A stretch of DNA of 64,000 bases from assembly GCF_014596085.1 (NCBI RefSeq), contig NZ_JACCJY010000020.1:1-64000 (forward strand), in the 5' to 3' direction. A program made the translations under genes and the position numbers. This stretch comes from Azospirillum tabaci (GTDB taxonomy: Bacteria; Pseudomonadota; Alphaproteobacteria; Azospirillales; Azospirillaceae). Under the pieces are notes generated by a model. That model ran no database searches. It saw only the letters and a list, made by a program, of their open reading frames with translations, and was not told the DNA's origin. Shown piece by piece: positions 7,966 through 16,826 of this stretch; the stretch's first letter is position 1; the number at the start of each line of letters is the position of its first letter.

Positions 7966-9093
7966 TCAGCCGGAGCGCGCCCGGCGCGGCCCGATGGACG
8001 CCGTGGGCGCCGGCTCGGACATCCAGCCGCGGGCGTTGCGTCGGTAGATCTCGACGATGCGCTCCCGGTAGACGGCGATGTCGAACTGGCGTTCGAAGCG
8101 GCGGCGGGCGCCCTGGCCCAGCCGGCGGCGCAGTTCCGCGTCGTCGATCACGCGGGCCAGCGCCTCGGCCAGGGCCGTCCGGTCGCCCGGCGGCACCAGC
8201 AGGCCGGTCTCCTCGTCGGCGATGGCGTCGCCCACGCTGCCGACCGGGGTGGCGACGATGGTCAGGCCGTTGGCCATGGCCTCCAGCACCGACATCGGCA
8301 GCCCCTCGAACATGGAGGGCTGGACCAGCACATGGGCCTGCACCAGCTCCTTGCGGCAGCCGGTCTGGTCGAGCCAGCCGGTGAAGCGCACGCGCCCCTC
8401 AAGCCCCAGCGCCTTGGCCTGCGCGCGGTAGGTCTCCAGGTCGCCGTCGCCGGCGATGGTCAACTGCCAGGAGCGGCTGCGGCAGGCCTCCGACGCCAGG
8501 GCGTCCAGCAGGACGTCGATGCCCTTCAGCTTGATCAGGCGGCCGAGGAACAGCAGGCGCACCGGCCCGTCCTCCGCACGCTCCGGGATCGTCTCCGGCC
8601 CCGGCACGGCGTTGTGCAGCAGGGTCACGCGGCGCACGGCCGGGAAGGTGGTGACCACCCAGTTGCGCCAGTACTCGCCGAGCACCACCACCTCGCTGGT
8701 CATCTCCATCATGTGGCGGATGGCCCAGCGGGACAGCGGCTTCGCGTCCTCGTAATGCTTCGGAAAGCGGCCCCCGTGCAGATGCAGGACGACCGGCACG
8801 CGGAACAGCGAGGCCATGGCGACGATCAGCCCCTTGCGCAGCACGCTGCCGTATTCGGCCATGTGGATGTGCACGAGCTGGGCCTTGCCGGTCACGAAGC
8901 AGCCGAACAGGCGCAGCATCGCGGCGGCGAAGTAGAAGGGCATCAGATGGAATTTCGCGTCCGGCCCGTAGCTGTCGATCACCTCGAACTTCACGTCGGG
9001 CCGGTGTTCCTTCAGGTCCGCCGTGAAATTGTCGACGATTCGCCCCATGCCGCCCTTTTCGAGCGTGCCGCCGGGTGAAACGATGTAAATCAT
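7966..9093 (-). CDS. GT4-family glycosyltransferase
   Basis: A 375-residue GT-B glycosyltransferase. The N-terminal acceptor domain begins with a G-G-T-L-E-K-G-G-M-G-R loop. The C-terminal nucleotide-sugar domain carries the E-x7-E motif (E-G-L-P-M-S-V-L-E) and the T-P-V-G-S loop typical of GT4. It starts 77 bp after the stop of the upstream GT4 paralogue at 9171-10379, with which it shares its architecture, so the pair may descend from an old duplication. It presumably adds one sugar to the undecaprenyl-linked repeat unit at the cytoplasmic membrane face. Donor and linkage are unknown. Confidence 0.85.
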   Translation of the reverse strand: MIYIVSPGGTLEKGGMGRIVDNFTADLKEHRPDVKFEVIDSYGPDAKFHLMPFYFAAAMLRLFGCFVTGKAQLVHIHMAEYGSVLRKGLIVAMASLFRVPVVLHLHGGRFPKHYEDAKPLSRWAIRHMMEMTSEVVVLGEYWRNWVVTTFPAVRRVTLLHNAVPGPETIPERAEDGPVRLLFLGRLIKLKGIDVLLDALASEACRSRSWQLTIAGDGDLETYRAQAKALGLEGRVRFTGWLDQTGCRKELVQAHVLVQPSMFEGLPMSVLEAMANGLTIVATPVGSVGDAIADEETGLLVPPGDRTALAEALARVIDDAELRRRLGQGARRRFERQFDIAVYRERIVEIYRRNARGWMSEPAPTASIGPRRARSG

Positions 9094-9170
9094 ATCCGCT
9101 CCTGACTGTCGCGCTCCCCTCGCGAAGCTTCAGGGAGGAAGGAATGGGGACCCCGCGGAAAAATGGGTTT

Positions 9171-10379
9171 CTATTGACGGCCCGCGCGGGTCAGCGATGG
9201 CTTTGCCGCCGCGGCGTCGGGCAGCGCCCCCAGAGAGGGGCGCCGAACGGCGTCGGGACGGTTCAGCTCCGCATAGATGTCCTGAAGGCTGCGGCCATAG
9301 GACTCGATCACGAATTTCTCCAGGAACAGTCGCCGCCCCTCCGCCGACAGGCGCGCGTAGAGCGCCGGCCGGGTGGCCAGGTCGCGGACCGCCTGGGCCA
9401 GCGCCTCCGGGTCGTTGACCGGGACGATGCGCGCGGTCTCCCCGTCGGTCAGAACCTCCGGGATCGAGCCGACCGGGGTGGTGACGACCGGCATGCCGGT
9501 GGACAGCGCCTCCAGGATCACCATGGGCAACCCCTCGTGGGTCGAGGGCAGAAGCAGCATGTCGTGATCGCGCAGGTGGGCGTGCGCCTGCTCGCGGGAG
9601 ATCCAGCCCTCGAACCGGCATTCGCCGTCCACGCCCAACTCCGCCGCCATGCGGCGGTAGCCCTCGACGTCACCGCCGCCGCCGATGGTCACGCGGAAGC
9701 GGAAACCCTGGTCCTTCATCAGCCGGCAGGAGCGCAGCAGCGTGCCGATGCCCTTGCGCTCCGACAGGTTGGCGAGCACGAGGAGCGACACGATCGCCCC
9801 CGGCGGCGGGGCCGCGCGGACGGGCAGGTGGGCGCCGATGTCCGGCACGGCGTTGTAGAGCACGCGGACCTTGTGCGGGTCCGTCCCGACCGACTGCACC
9901 AGGAAGTTCCGCCAGCTCTCGCCCAGCACCAGCGCGATGCCGCAGCGATCGAACAGCCAGCGGCTGATCGCGCGGGACACCGGCCCCTTGTCGAAATACT
10001 CCATGAAGGACGCGCCGTGCAGATGCACCACCGTGGGACAGGAGAACAGCCCGGCGAAGAGCTGGACCACCGCCTTGCGCCAGACACTGGCGTTCTCCGA
10101 CACGTTGATGTGCACAACCAACGGGCGGTGCCGCAGCATCATGGCGACCAGCCGCGCCAGGGTACCGGCCAGATAGACCGGCGACAGCAGGGCGCTGCCG
10201 GTGCCGCGGGTGTCGAGCACCACGGTTTTCGGGGCGGAGGGGCTGTTCTGGAAGGCGTCGACGATGTAGCCCGTCATCCGCCCGATCCCCCCGCCGCCGT
10301 CCAGGGCGCCGGGGGTGGCGAAGACAATGCAGGCGCGGGCCGCCTTCTTGCGTCGGAAACCCCTGTCGATCAAACCCAT
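9171..10379 (-). CDS. GT4-family glycosyltransferase
   Basis: A 402-residue GT-B enzyme. It has an N-terminal G-G-G-I-G-R-M acceptor loop, a mid-protein V-L-x-N-L-S-E-R-K-G-I-G-T-L block and the C-terminal E-G-L-P-M-V-I-L-E motif with T-P-V-G-S. It closely parallels its downstream neighbour. Its start lies 7 bp after the stop of the GT2 gene, so the three glycosyltransferase genes form one tightly packed leftward operon. Role: addition of a sugar during EPS repeat-unit assembly. The specificity cannot be predicted. Confidence 0.85.
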   Translation of the reverse strand: MGLIDRGFRRKKAARACIVFATPGALDGGGGIGRMTGYIVDAFQNSPSAPKTVVLDTRGTGSALLSPVYLAGTLARLVAMMLRHRPLVVHINVSENASVWRKAVVQLFAGLFSCPTVVHLHGASFMEYFDKGPVSRAISRWLFDRCGIALVLGESWRNFLVQSVGTDPHKVRVLYNAVPDIGAHLPVRAAPPPGAIVSLLVLANLSERKGIGTLLRSCRLMKDQGFRFRVTIGGGGDVEGYRRMAAELGVDGECRFEGWISREQAHAHLRDHDMLLLPSTHEGLPMVILEALSTGMPVVTTPVGSIPEVLTDGETARIVPVNDPEALAQAVRDLATRPALYARLSAEGRRLFLEKFVIESYGRSLQDIYAELNRPDAVRRPSLGALPDAAAAKPSLTRAGRQ

Positions 10380-10386
10380 TCTGACC

Positions 10387-11349
10387 TCACGCCGCGCCGG
10401 GAGCCGAGAAGATGGCCTGACGCAGCCGGCGCCGCAGCCCGACCGGCATCAGCGAATGCATCAGGAAGGTGGTCAGCGCCATCGGCGTCGGCGCACCGTC
10501 CCGCAGCGCCGATTTCAAAATGCGCTTGCGCACCGCCGGGGTGCGCGCCGCCTGCTCCCCGCCGGTGGCCTGGAGCAGCAGGCTGGCGTAGGCGCGCGGC
10601 GACAGCTTGGGCCGCACCGACTCCGCCCAGTTCAGGGCCATGTCGATGTTGTGGCAGGTCGACAGGGTGATGCGGTCCGATTCCGTGTAGTGGATCGCCA
10701 GCACCTCCGGCACCGTCACCAGGGCGCAGCTTTCGATCTGCCCGCAGGCGATCAGCCACTCCCAGTCGTCGAAGGCCGACTTCGGGATCGGCTGGCGCTG
10801 GAGCAGCGCCTTCGGGGCCAGCAGGGTGGTGGTGGGGGCGAAGGTCTCGCCCTTGAACAGACCGTGCCGGACGAACAGGTAGTCGCCGATCCGGTCCCGC
10901 GGGGTGCACAGGCGCCGCGGCCATTCAAAGTCGCCGCGGGCCGTCACCACCTTGCAGCGGCAACTCATGATCGGGTAGCGCACGCCGGGCGGGCGGGCGG
11001 CCATCTGCAGGGCGATCTTGCCCGGCATCCATTCGTCGTCGTCGTCGAGGAAGGCGATCCAGGCACCCTTCGCGCGCTCCACGCCCAGATTGCGGGCGCC
11101 GGCGGCGCCACGGTTCTGTTCCAGCGCGATCACGGTCAGCCGGGGATCACCGAACGCCCTCAGGCGCTCCTCGGTGGCGGGGTCGGGCCCGTCGATGACG
11201 ACGACGACCTCGAGCGGAGCGTAGGTCTGGGCCAGCGCGCTCTCCACGGCCCGCGCGACCATGTCCGGCCGGTTGCGGGTTGGAATGACGACGGTGACCA
11301 TCTCTTGCGGGGCCAATTCTTGCGGGCCCATCTCTTGCGGGGGCGTCAT
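10387..11349 (-). CDS. GT2-family glycosyltransferase
   Basis: A 320-residue GT-A enzyme from the ATG at 11349. An AGAAGG site upstream favours this start over an in-frame ATG at 11457. The catalytic domain starts around residue 17 with V-T-V-V-I-P-T-R-N-R and has the D-x-D-type metal site in F-L-D-D-D-D-E-W. The first 15 residues hold three near-copies of a P-Q-E-M/L unit, encoded by short direct repeats at about 11306-11345. It initiates the three-gene glycosyltransferase operon and probably transfers a sugar to the lipid-linked intermediate. Confidence 0.82.
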   Translation of the reverse strand: MTPPQEMGPQELAPQEMVTVVIPTRNRPDMVARAVESALAQTYAPLEVVVVIDGPDPATEERLRAFGDPRLTVIALEQNRGAAGARNLGVERAKGAWIAFLDDDDEWMPGKIALQMAARPPGVRYPIMSCRCKVVTARGDFEWPRRLCTPRDRIGDYLFVRHGLFKGETFAPTTTLLAPKALLQRQPIPKSAFDDWEWLIACGQIESCALVTVPEVLAIHYTESDRITLSTCHNIDMALNWAESVRPKLSPRAYASLLLQATGGEQAARTPAVRKRILKSALRDGAPTPMALTTFLMHSLMPVGLRRRLRQAIFSAPGAA

Positions 11350-11407
11350 GACATTACCTTCTGTCGCGACGGAATTTCGGGGCGGAACATGAGGGGGCCT
11401 CCTTCCG

Positions 11408-12745
11408 TCAGCCGGGCCGGACCGGACCGCTCCATCCGGCGGCCGGCGGCCCGCCATAGGAGGTTCCGTAAGGGGAGGAACTGGCGAAGGCGGCGTGGGA
11501 CGCCTGATGCTGGTCCTGCATCCGGGCCTGCATCTTCGCCCAGCGGCGGCGCTGCACGAGGCGGGTCGCCGCGATCACCAGCACGATCCAGTTCAGGGAA
11601 TGGCGTTCCAGGAACACGCTCTCCGACACCGAGATCAGCATCAGCGCGCAGCCGACGGTGAAGATCCAGGCGGGTTCGGAGCGGTTCTCGCTGTAGCGGA
11701 CGGCGGCGAAGCCCTGGATCAGCAGGCGGCCCATCAGCATCGCCGTCAGGATCACGCCGGGCAGGCCGAGATCGAGCCACGCCTCCATCCACCCGTTGTG
11801 GGCGGAGTTGATGCCCCAGCCCTGGGTGAAGGTGCTGCCCGGACCGTAGGCTCCGTACCAGTAGGCGCCGTAGCCCCAGCCGAGCAGGAAGCGGTCCTGG
11901 ATGGACATCAGCGTGTGTTCCCACAGCACCGTGCGCCCGGTCAGCGTCGGATCGCGGCCCAGCATGTAGAGGATGTCGTGCCAGAAGGTCGTGCCGCTGG
12001 TGATGCCGATCACCGCGACCAGCAGGATGAAGGCCATGCTCGGCGCGAAGCTGCGGATGCCGCCGCGCACGAAGCCGCTGACCAGCAGCAGGCCGGCGAC
12101 CAGGATCGAGGTGACCAGGCCGGTGCCCGACCGGCTCATCACGATCAGCAGCAGGGCCATCAGCAGCAGCGGGCGGACCACCCAGCGCTTGCCCTCGCGC
12201 ATCCAGTCGAGCCAGAGCAGGCAGAGCACCAGCCAGACCATCATGCGGCCCGTGACGTTCTTCTGCCAGAAGATGCCCTTCCAGGCGCCGACATGCTGCT
12301 CGTGGTCGAGCCCGACCGCCGGCATGGCGAAGACCGAGACGTAGGACAGCACCATCAGGATCGACAGGCCCGTCGCCAGCATCCGGACGATCTCCGGGAA
12401 CGTGTAGCGCAGGGCCAGATAGACGGCGAAGGCGGTGGTGAACAGGAAGGCCACCGCGCGGCGCAGCGTCACATCCGGGTAGATCGACCACAGGGCCGAC
12501 AGGAAGGCCAGCGCCACGATCAGCGACACCGCCGGGCTTCCCGTCGGGATGCGGAAGGCCAGGCTGGGCCGCAGCGCGATCAGGCCCAGGATCATGACGT
12601 AGACGGCCATGAAGTAGATCACCGCGCCCGGCGCGTCCGGGTCCGTCGTGCCGCCTCCGGTCAGCAGAGCCGGCAGCACCGACCCGCCGAACGAGACGAT
12701 GCAGAAGACGGTGATGCTCTTTTCCAGAACTTCGAGGACTTTCAT
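11408..12745 (-). CDS. O-antigen ligase / Wzy-type polymerase membrane protein
   Basis: About 445 residues from the ATG at 12745. An in-frame ATG at 12829 would add 28 hydrophilic residues and is less likely. The protein is dominated by hydrophobic helices (roughly ten to twelve). It has the long periplasmic loop of the Wzy/WaaL family near the middle-to-C-terminal third, with G-x-G-Y-G-A-Y-W and N-S-A-H-N-G-W residues typical of that loop. The family polymerises or ligates undecaprenyl-linked repeats on the periplasmic side. With wbaP, wzx and wzc in the same locus, polymerase is the better guess. Confidence 0.75.
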   Translation of the reverse strand: MKVLEVLEKSITVFCIVSFGGSVLPALLTGGGTTDPDAPGAVIYFMAVYVMILGLIALRPSLAFRIPTGSPAVSLIVALAFLSALWSIYPDVTLRRAVAFLFTTAFAVYLALRYTFPEIVRMLATGLSILMVLSYVSVFAMPAVGLDHEQHVGAWKGIFWQKNVTGRMMVWLVLCLLWLDWMREGKRWVVRPLLLMALLLIVMSRSGTGLVTSILVAGLLLVSGFVRGGIRSFAPSMAFILLVAVIGITSGTTFWHDILYMLGRDPTLTGRTVLWEHTLMSIQDRFLLGWGYGAYWYGAYGPGSTFTQGWGINSAHNGWMEAWLDLGLPGVILTAMLMGRLLIQGFAAVRYSENRSEPAWIFTVGCALMLISVSESVFLERHSLNWIVLVIAATRLVQRRRWAKMQARMQDQHQASHAAFASSSPYGTSYGGPPAAGWSGPVRPG

Positions 12746-13037
12746 GGGGCCGCTGTTCCGGTGAAAAGGGCTGTGATGGGCAGTGAACGCCCATGACGGG
12801 CGCACCGCATCGTTTTCTGAAGATGCCAACCCGATGCCCGGACCTGTAGCCGGGCGGAGGCATTAGGCCTAAGGAGGCCGTCCCCGTCGGGGCTACCTCC
12901 GGTCGGGCCATCCACCCCGATCTTGCGGGTCCCGCAGGGCATATGAGGGCCGGTGCCGCCGGTCCCGGAAAGGGGTCCAGAAAAGGGAAAGCCCCTCTCC
13001 CGCGTGGGAAGAGGGGCCCGGATGGAGCGCCGCAGGG
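12746..13037. other. Intergenic region between wbaP-type and wzy-type genes
   Basis: Holds the wbaP terminator hairpin (12992-13016, listed separately) and, nearer the wzy start, a stretch with several small inverted repeats (for example AGGCCTAAGGAGGCC near 12865-12880). I see no coding sequence. The terminator implies that wzy and the glycosyltransferase genes have their own promoter here. Confidence 0.5.
12992..13016 (-). terminator. Intrinsic terminator of the wbaP-type gene
   Basis: Stem CCCCTCTCCC (12992-13001) against GGGAAGAGGGG (13006-13016), with a one-base bulge. In the leftward direction it is followed by GCTTTCCCTTTTC, a moderate U-rich tail. It starts 21 bp past the wbaP stop. 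Confidence 0.65.
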
Positions 13038-14483
13038 TCATGACCCGTCGCCTTTGAGGACGATCACCGCGGTTTTGCACAGGATGTAGAAGTCGAACAG
13101 CAGGCCGCAGTTGCGGACGTAGAAGACGTCCATGGCGACGCGTTCCTGGAAGGTGGTGCGGTGGCGCCCCGACACCTGCCAGTAGCCGGTCAGGCCCGGA
13201 CGGACGGAGCCGATGACCTCCGCGGAGGCGCCGACCTCCGGCAGTTCCTTCGGCATGTAGGCGCGCGGGCCGATCAGGCTCATGTCGCCCATCAGGATGT
13301 TCACCAGCTGCGGCAGCTCGTCGAGCGAGGTCTTGCGCAGGAAACGGCCGACCGGGGTGATGCGCGGGTCGTAGGTCAGCTTGTGGTAGGTCATGTACTC
13401 TTCGCGCATCTTCGGATCGTTCTCCAGCAGGCGCTGGAGATGCTCCTCCGCGTTGATGTGCATCGAGCGGAACTTCAGCACGTCGAAGGTCTTGTCGCCG
13501 CCAGCCCAGCGCTTCTGGCGGAACATGACCGGGCCGGGGCTGTCCAGCCGGATCGCCGCGGCGATGCCCAGCATCAGCGGCGCCACCGCCACCAGCAGGA
13601 TGCCCGACAGCAGGATGTCCAGCGCGCGGCGGATGCGCAGGTAGCTGGTCGGCGGACGGACCGAGACGCGCAGGGCCAGCGAGCCGTGCAGGTTGTGGTA
13701 GGTGGCGTCCACCGCGCTGACGTTGCCCTCGCCGAGCAGGCAGTAGACCTGCTTGAAGGGCAGCCGCTCGACCAGCGCCGTCAGCTCCTTCTTGTGGCGC
13801 CCGATGTCGGCGACGATGGCGGCCTGGGCCTGCTGGGCGTAGGCCGGAGACTTGGCGAGCAGGTCGGTCGAGCCGACCACCGGCAGGTTGGCGACGCGGG
13901 TCTGCCACAGCGTGTCGTCGTCGTCGAAGAAGCAGACCGGGCGCATCCCCAGCCAGGGCAGGCGCTGCAGCTTCTCTGCGATGGCCGCCCCCTGCGGGCC
14001 GGCGCCGACGATCACCACCGGGGTGCGCCAGTTGAGCGCGCTGGCCATCAGGCCGTGCACCAGCAGCAGGTCGGCGGCGTAGGTGATCGCGAAGCCGATC
14101 AGGGCGACCGACAGCGCCTCGACGAAGAAGGAGCGGAAGCCGTCCATCACGATGAAGGGCACGGCCAGCACGGCGACCGACAGCAGGGCCGCCTGGAAGG
14201 TGCGGCGGGTCCGCTCCAGATAGTCGAAGCGGCCCAGCGAGTAAATTCCGAAAACCGATTTCACCAGCGGCACCAGCATCAGGCCGGTGACCAGGGCGCG
14301 CTGCGACAGGTCCGCCTCGGCGGACAGGGTGTCGCTTCCGAACAACTGGATGAGTGTCCAGCCGAGCAGGGCGAGCATGAAGCCGTCGGACAGCGCCAAC
14401 AGCAGCCCGGGTCCCACCGTCGGCATGGCCGTCTTCTTCACCGGGGCCAGATTGATGACCGCTTCTGGGTCGAGTTTGCTCAT
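13038..14483 (-). CDS. Undecaprenyl-phosphate sugar phosphotransferase (WbaP/ExoY-type initiating transferase)
   Basis: A 481-residue polyprenyl glycosylphosphotransferase from the ATG at 14483. An upstream ATG at 14495 adds only four residues. The N-terminal half has about four to five membrane helices and a nucleotide-binding-like CoA-binding fold ([10 protein letters not shown] around 155-165). The C-terminal ~200 residues are the catalytic bacterial sugar transferase domain, with the K-R-W-x-G, [18 protein letters not shown] and [10 protein letters not shown] blocks. It transfers a hexose-1-phosphate, usually glucose or galactose, to undecaprenyl phosphate, the first step of the repeat unit. 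It is transcribed divergently from the flippase gene at 15270. Confidence 0.9.
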   Translation of the reverse strand: MSKLDPEAVINLAPVKKTAMPTVGPGLLLALSDGFMLALLGWTLIQLFGSDTLSAEADLSQRALVTGLMLVPLVKSVFGIYSLGRFDYLERTRRTFQAALLSVAVLAVPFIVMDGFRSFFVEALSVALIGFAITYAADLLLVHGLMASALNWRTPVVIVGAGPQGAAIAEKLQRLPWLGMRPVCFFDDDDTLWQTRVANLPVVGSTDLLAKSPAYAQQAQAAIVADIGRHKKELTALVERLPFKQVYCLLGEGNVSAVDATYHNLHGSLALRVSVRPPTSYLRIRRALDILLSGILLVAVAPLMLGIAAAIRLDSPGPVMFRQKRWAGGDKTFDVLKFRSMHINAEEHLQRLLENDPKMREEYMTYHKLTYDPRITPVGRFLRKTSLDELPQLVNILMGDMSLIGPRAYMPKELPEVGASAEVIGSVRPGLTGYWQVSGRHRTTFQERVAMDVFYVRNCGLLFDFYILCKTAVIVLKGDGS

Positions 14484-15269
14484 CGCAGGTCCCATTTATG
14501 TGTGAAACGGAATGTCATCCGTCTCGCGCCTGACCTAACGCGCCGCAGCGTAAGACGGTCTCTCATCAGCTTTTTCTTTGAGTCTTTCTGTGTTCCGAAA
14601 GACACACAAATATCAGCGCGTGCCTTGCCTCTGTGCAGACAGATCAAGAAGTTGCGCTGTTCTCCACGAATTAGGATAAAGGCTGCCGTCAATCAACAAA
14701 TCACAAGAGGCTTCCTCGGCCAGCGGCGATACCCCTTACATCCAGAGTGGATTCCCTTGGATGAGATTGAAGAGCTTAAGGAAAGCGGGTGACTTCGTCC
14801 GAGTCATCCGGATCGGTGGCGGCGCTGCCTCCGCCGTTCCTCCACTACTCCTTTCCTCCCCGCAAATTGGGGGTATTCGGGGGATGTTCCGCGTCTCCTA
14901 CGGTGGGGTGCGGGGCCGGGCGGCGGTGGTGCGTCCCGAGTTGGTCTGCCTGTCCCGCTGAGGCGGCGGCGCGGACGTATCCCATAAGAAGCCGCTGAGC
15001 GCTTCCGGATGAGACGGTGTCTCCAACGCCCCGTTGATCGCGGTGGAATGCCCTCGCAGGCTGGGTGGATTGTCTGCTGGGTCTTGCCCCATCCCCTGCG
15101 ATGGCGGGGGAGGGCCGGGGTGGGGCACGGGGTGCCATCGGGATAAGTCCGAAGAGGACGCCGACGGTGCCAACGCGAAATTGAAACGTCCCGGTCCGGT
15201 TCCAATCATCGGAATTGCGTTCGCGGGTGCGGCAGCGCCGCCCCACCGGAGTTCTAGGCGGAGTTCCTG
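14484..15269. promoter_or_regulatory. 786-bp divergent regulatory region between wbaP and wzx
   Basis: No convincing gene. The 14560-14720 part is visibly AT-richer than its neighbours. It contains the inverted repeat GTCTTTC-N8-GAAAGAC (14582-14588 and 14597-14603), which looks like a regulator site. A weak leftward promoter-like pair TTGATT-N17-TAATTC can be drawn in the 14670-14700 area. A GC-rich palindrome at 15086-15126 is listed separately. The region must carry both the wbaP and wzx promoters. Confidence 0.5.
15086..15126. repeat. GC-rich palindromic element
   Basis: GCCCCATCCCC at the left pairs with GGGGTGGGGC at the right around an inner CTGCGAT/GGCGGGGG segment. It resembles short dispersed palindromes of GC-rich genomes. 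It lies upstream of the flippase gene and is noncoding. Whether it is repeated elsewhere cannot be decided here. Confidence 0.4.
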
Positions 15270-16751
15270 ATGGCGTCCGAAGCAGCGACGATCTTGAAAC
15301 ACGGTTGGCTGTTCATGCTGGCCAACGTGGTGAACCGGGCTGCCGGGCTTCTGCTCCTGCCCCTCTACACACGGCTTCTCAGCCCTTCCGAATTCGGCGT
15401 CTACGCGCTGGTGGTGGTGGTCGCCGACCTGCTGGCGGTCATGCTGATGATCGGCATGAACAACGCCTTCACCGCCGTCTATTTCGAACATGCCGAGGAG
15501 AGCGACCGGCGGCGCGTCGCCAGCACCTGCCTGCTGGCGGTGGTCGGCACGTCGGTGGCGATGGTCGGGCTGGCTTGGCCGCTGGGCATGGCGGGAAGCT
15601 GGGCGATGTTCGGCGACACCGGCCATGCGGCGGTGATGGCGATCGCGCTCGCCGGCGTCGCCCTGACCACCCTGTTCGAGCTGGCGCTGGCCTATTACCG
15701 GGCGTGCAAGCGGTCGGGCCTGTGCCTGCTGGTGTCGCTGGCGAAGGTGGTGGCCCTGCTCGCCTTCAACCTGCTGTTCCTGTGGGCGCTCGGCCTCGGG
15801 GTGGAGGGCATCTTCCTGGCGAACGGCGCGTCCTTCCTGGCGCTCGGCCTCCTGCTGGTGGTGGCGATCCTGAAGGACACGGGGTTTTCCTTCTCCTTGC
15901 CGATCCTGAAGCGGGTGGCGGCGCTGGGACTGCCCTACGCGCCGCAGTCGCTGCTGGACATCGCCAACAACTTCGTCTCGCGCTGGCTTCTGAACATCCT
16001 GCTGTCCACGGCGGCGGTGGGGCTGTTCGCCTTCGGGATGCGGCTGTCGCAGATCCTCTTCATGTTCCTGACCGCCTCCTTCCTGCAGATCTGGTCGGTC
16101 AGCCGGCTGGAGGCGCAGCATGGCGCGGCGGACCACGCCCAGGCGGACTTCGTCTTCCACCTGTTCGTCGTCCTGCTGACCGGGGCCGGGTTGGGTTTGG
16201 CGCTGACCGCGCCGGAGATTCTCTGGCTGATCGCGTCCGCCGACTACACGCCGGTGCTGACCAGCATGCCCTTCCTGGTGCTGGCCTATGTGCTGCACGG
16301 GGTGCGGATGAACCCGGAGGTGGCGATCCTGAAGGCCAAGCGCGTCGGCGTGCTGCCCTGGATCTCCGCGGCCAGCCTCGCGGTGGGGTCGGCGCTTGCC
16401 TTGGCGCTGGTCTGGCAGTGGGGCCTGCTCGGCGCCGCGCTGGCCAACCTCGGGCGCGAGGTCTTCCAGATCGCTTTGACCGAGACGGTGCGCCGCCGCA
16501 TCTGCCGCGACGAGGTGCCGCTGAACGCCGTGCGCATCGGCTGGATCCTGGTGCCGGCGGCCTTCGCCTACGCGGTCGGCTGGTACCTGTTCGGCACGGA
16601 GGTCGACCCGGCCTTCACCGCCGAGAAGGTGCTGCTGGTGCTGGTGTTCCTGACGGCGGCGGTGTTCGGTCCGGGCATGGGGTCGGCGGGCCGGGCGATG
16701 CTGAGCAAGTTGCTGCTCGGCCGCGTCCGACGCCTGCAATCGGCTTCCTGA
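15270..16751 (+). CDS. Wzx-type polysaccharide flippase
   Basis: A 493-residue integral membrane protein of the MATE/MOP (oligosaccharide flippase) superfamily. It has about 12-14 hydrophobic helices. The N-terminus is typical, with a helix followed by P-L-Y-T-R-L-L-S-P-S-E-F-G-V-Y, the usual Wzx motif. A GGCGGAG ribosome site precedes the ATG. It would flip the undecaprenyl-linked repeat unit from the cytoplasmic to the periplasmic leaflet. It is the only rightward gene of the EPS locus and is convergent with the GH5 gene across the terminator at 16772-16803. Confidence 0.88.
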   Translation: MASEAATILKHGWLFMLANVVNRAAGLLLLPLYTRLLSPSEFGVYALVVVVADLLAVMLMIGMNNAFTAVYFEHAEESDRRRVASTCLLAVVGTSVAMVGLAWPLGMAGSWAMFGDTGHAAVMAIALAGVALTTLFELALAYYRACKRSGLCLLVSLAKVVALLAFNLLFLWALGLGVEGIFLANGASFLALGLLLVVAILKDTGFSFSLPILKRVAALGLPYAPQSLLDIANNFVSRWLLNILLSTAAVGLFAFGMRLSQILFMFLTASFLQIWSVSRLEAQHGAADHAQADFVFHLFVVLLTGAGLGLALTAPEILWLIASADYTPVLTSMPFLVLAYVLHGVRMNPEVAILKAKRVGVLPWISAASLAVGSALALALVWQWGLLGAALANLGREVFQIALTETVRRRICRDEVPLNAVRIGWILVPAAFAYAVGWYLFGTEVDPAFTAEKVLLVLVFLTAAVFGPGMGSAGRAMLSKLLLGRVRRLQSAS

Positions 16752-16771
16752 AAGCGCATCCTCCGAAAAGG

Positions 16772-16803
16772 AAATGGCCGGCGGATTGCTCCGCCGGCCA
16801 TTT
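16772..16803. terminator. Bidirectional intrinsic terminator
   Basis: A perfect 14-bp stem (16772-16785 with 16790-16803) closes on a TTGC loop, with AAA on the left and TTT on the right. It lies between the convergent flippase (stop 16751) and GH5 gene (stop 16827). Confidence 0.85.
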
Positions 16804-16826
16804 CTCGTGGTCCGCTTCCGCGGTCG

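Noticed and set aside
14480..14692. 70-codon leftward frame just upstream of and overlapping the wbaP start
   Set aside because: It could be read as a leader peptide because its stop overlaps the wbaP ATG, but it is Arg/Lys-rich random-looking sequence in a regulatory region without a ribosome site.
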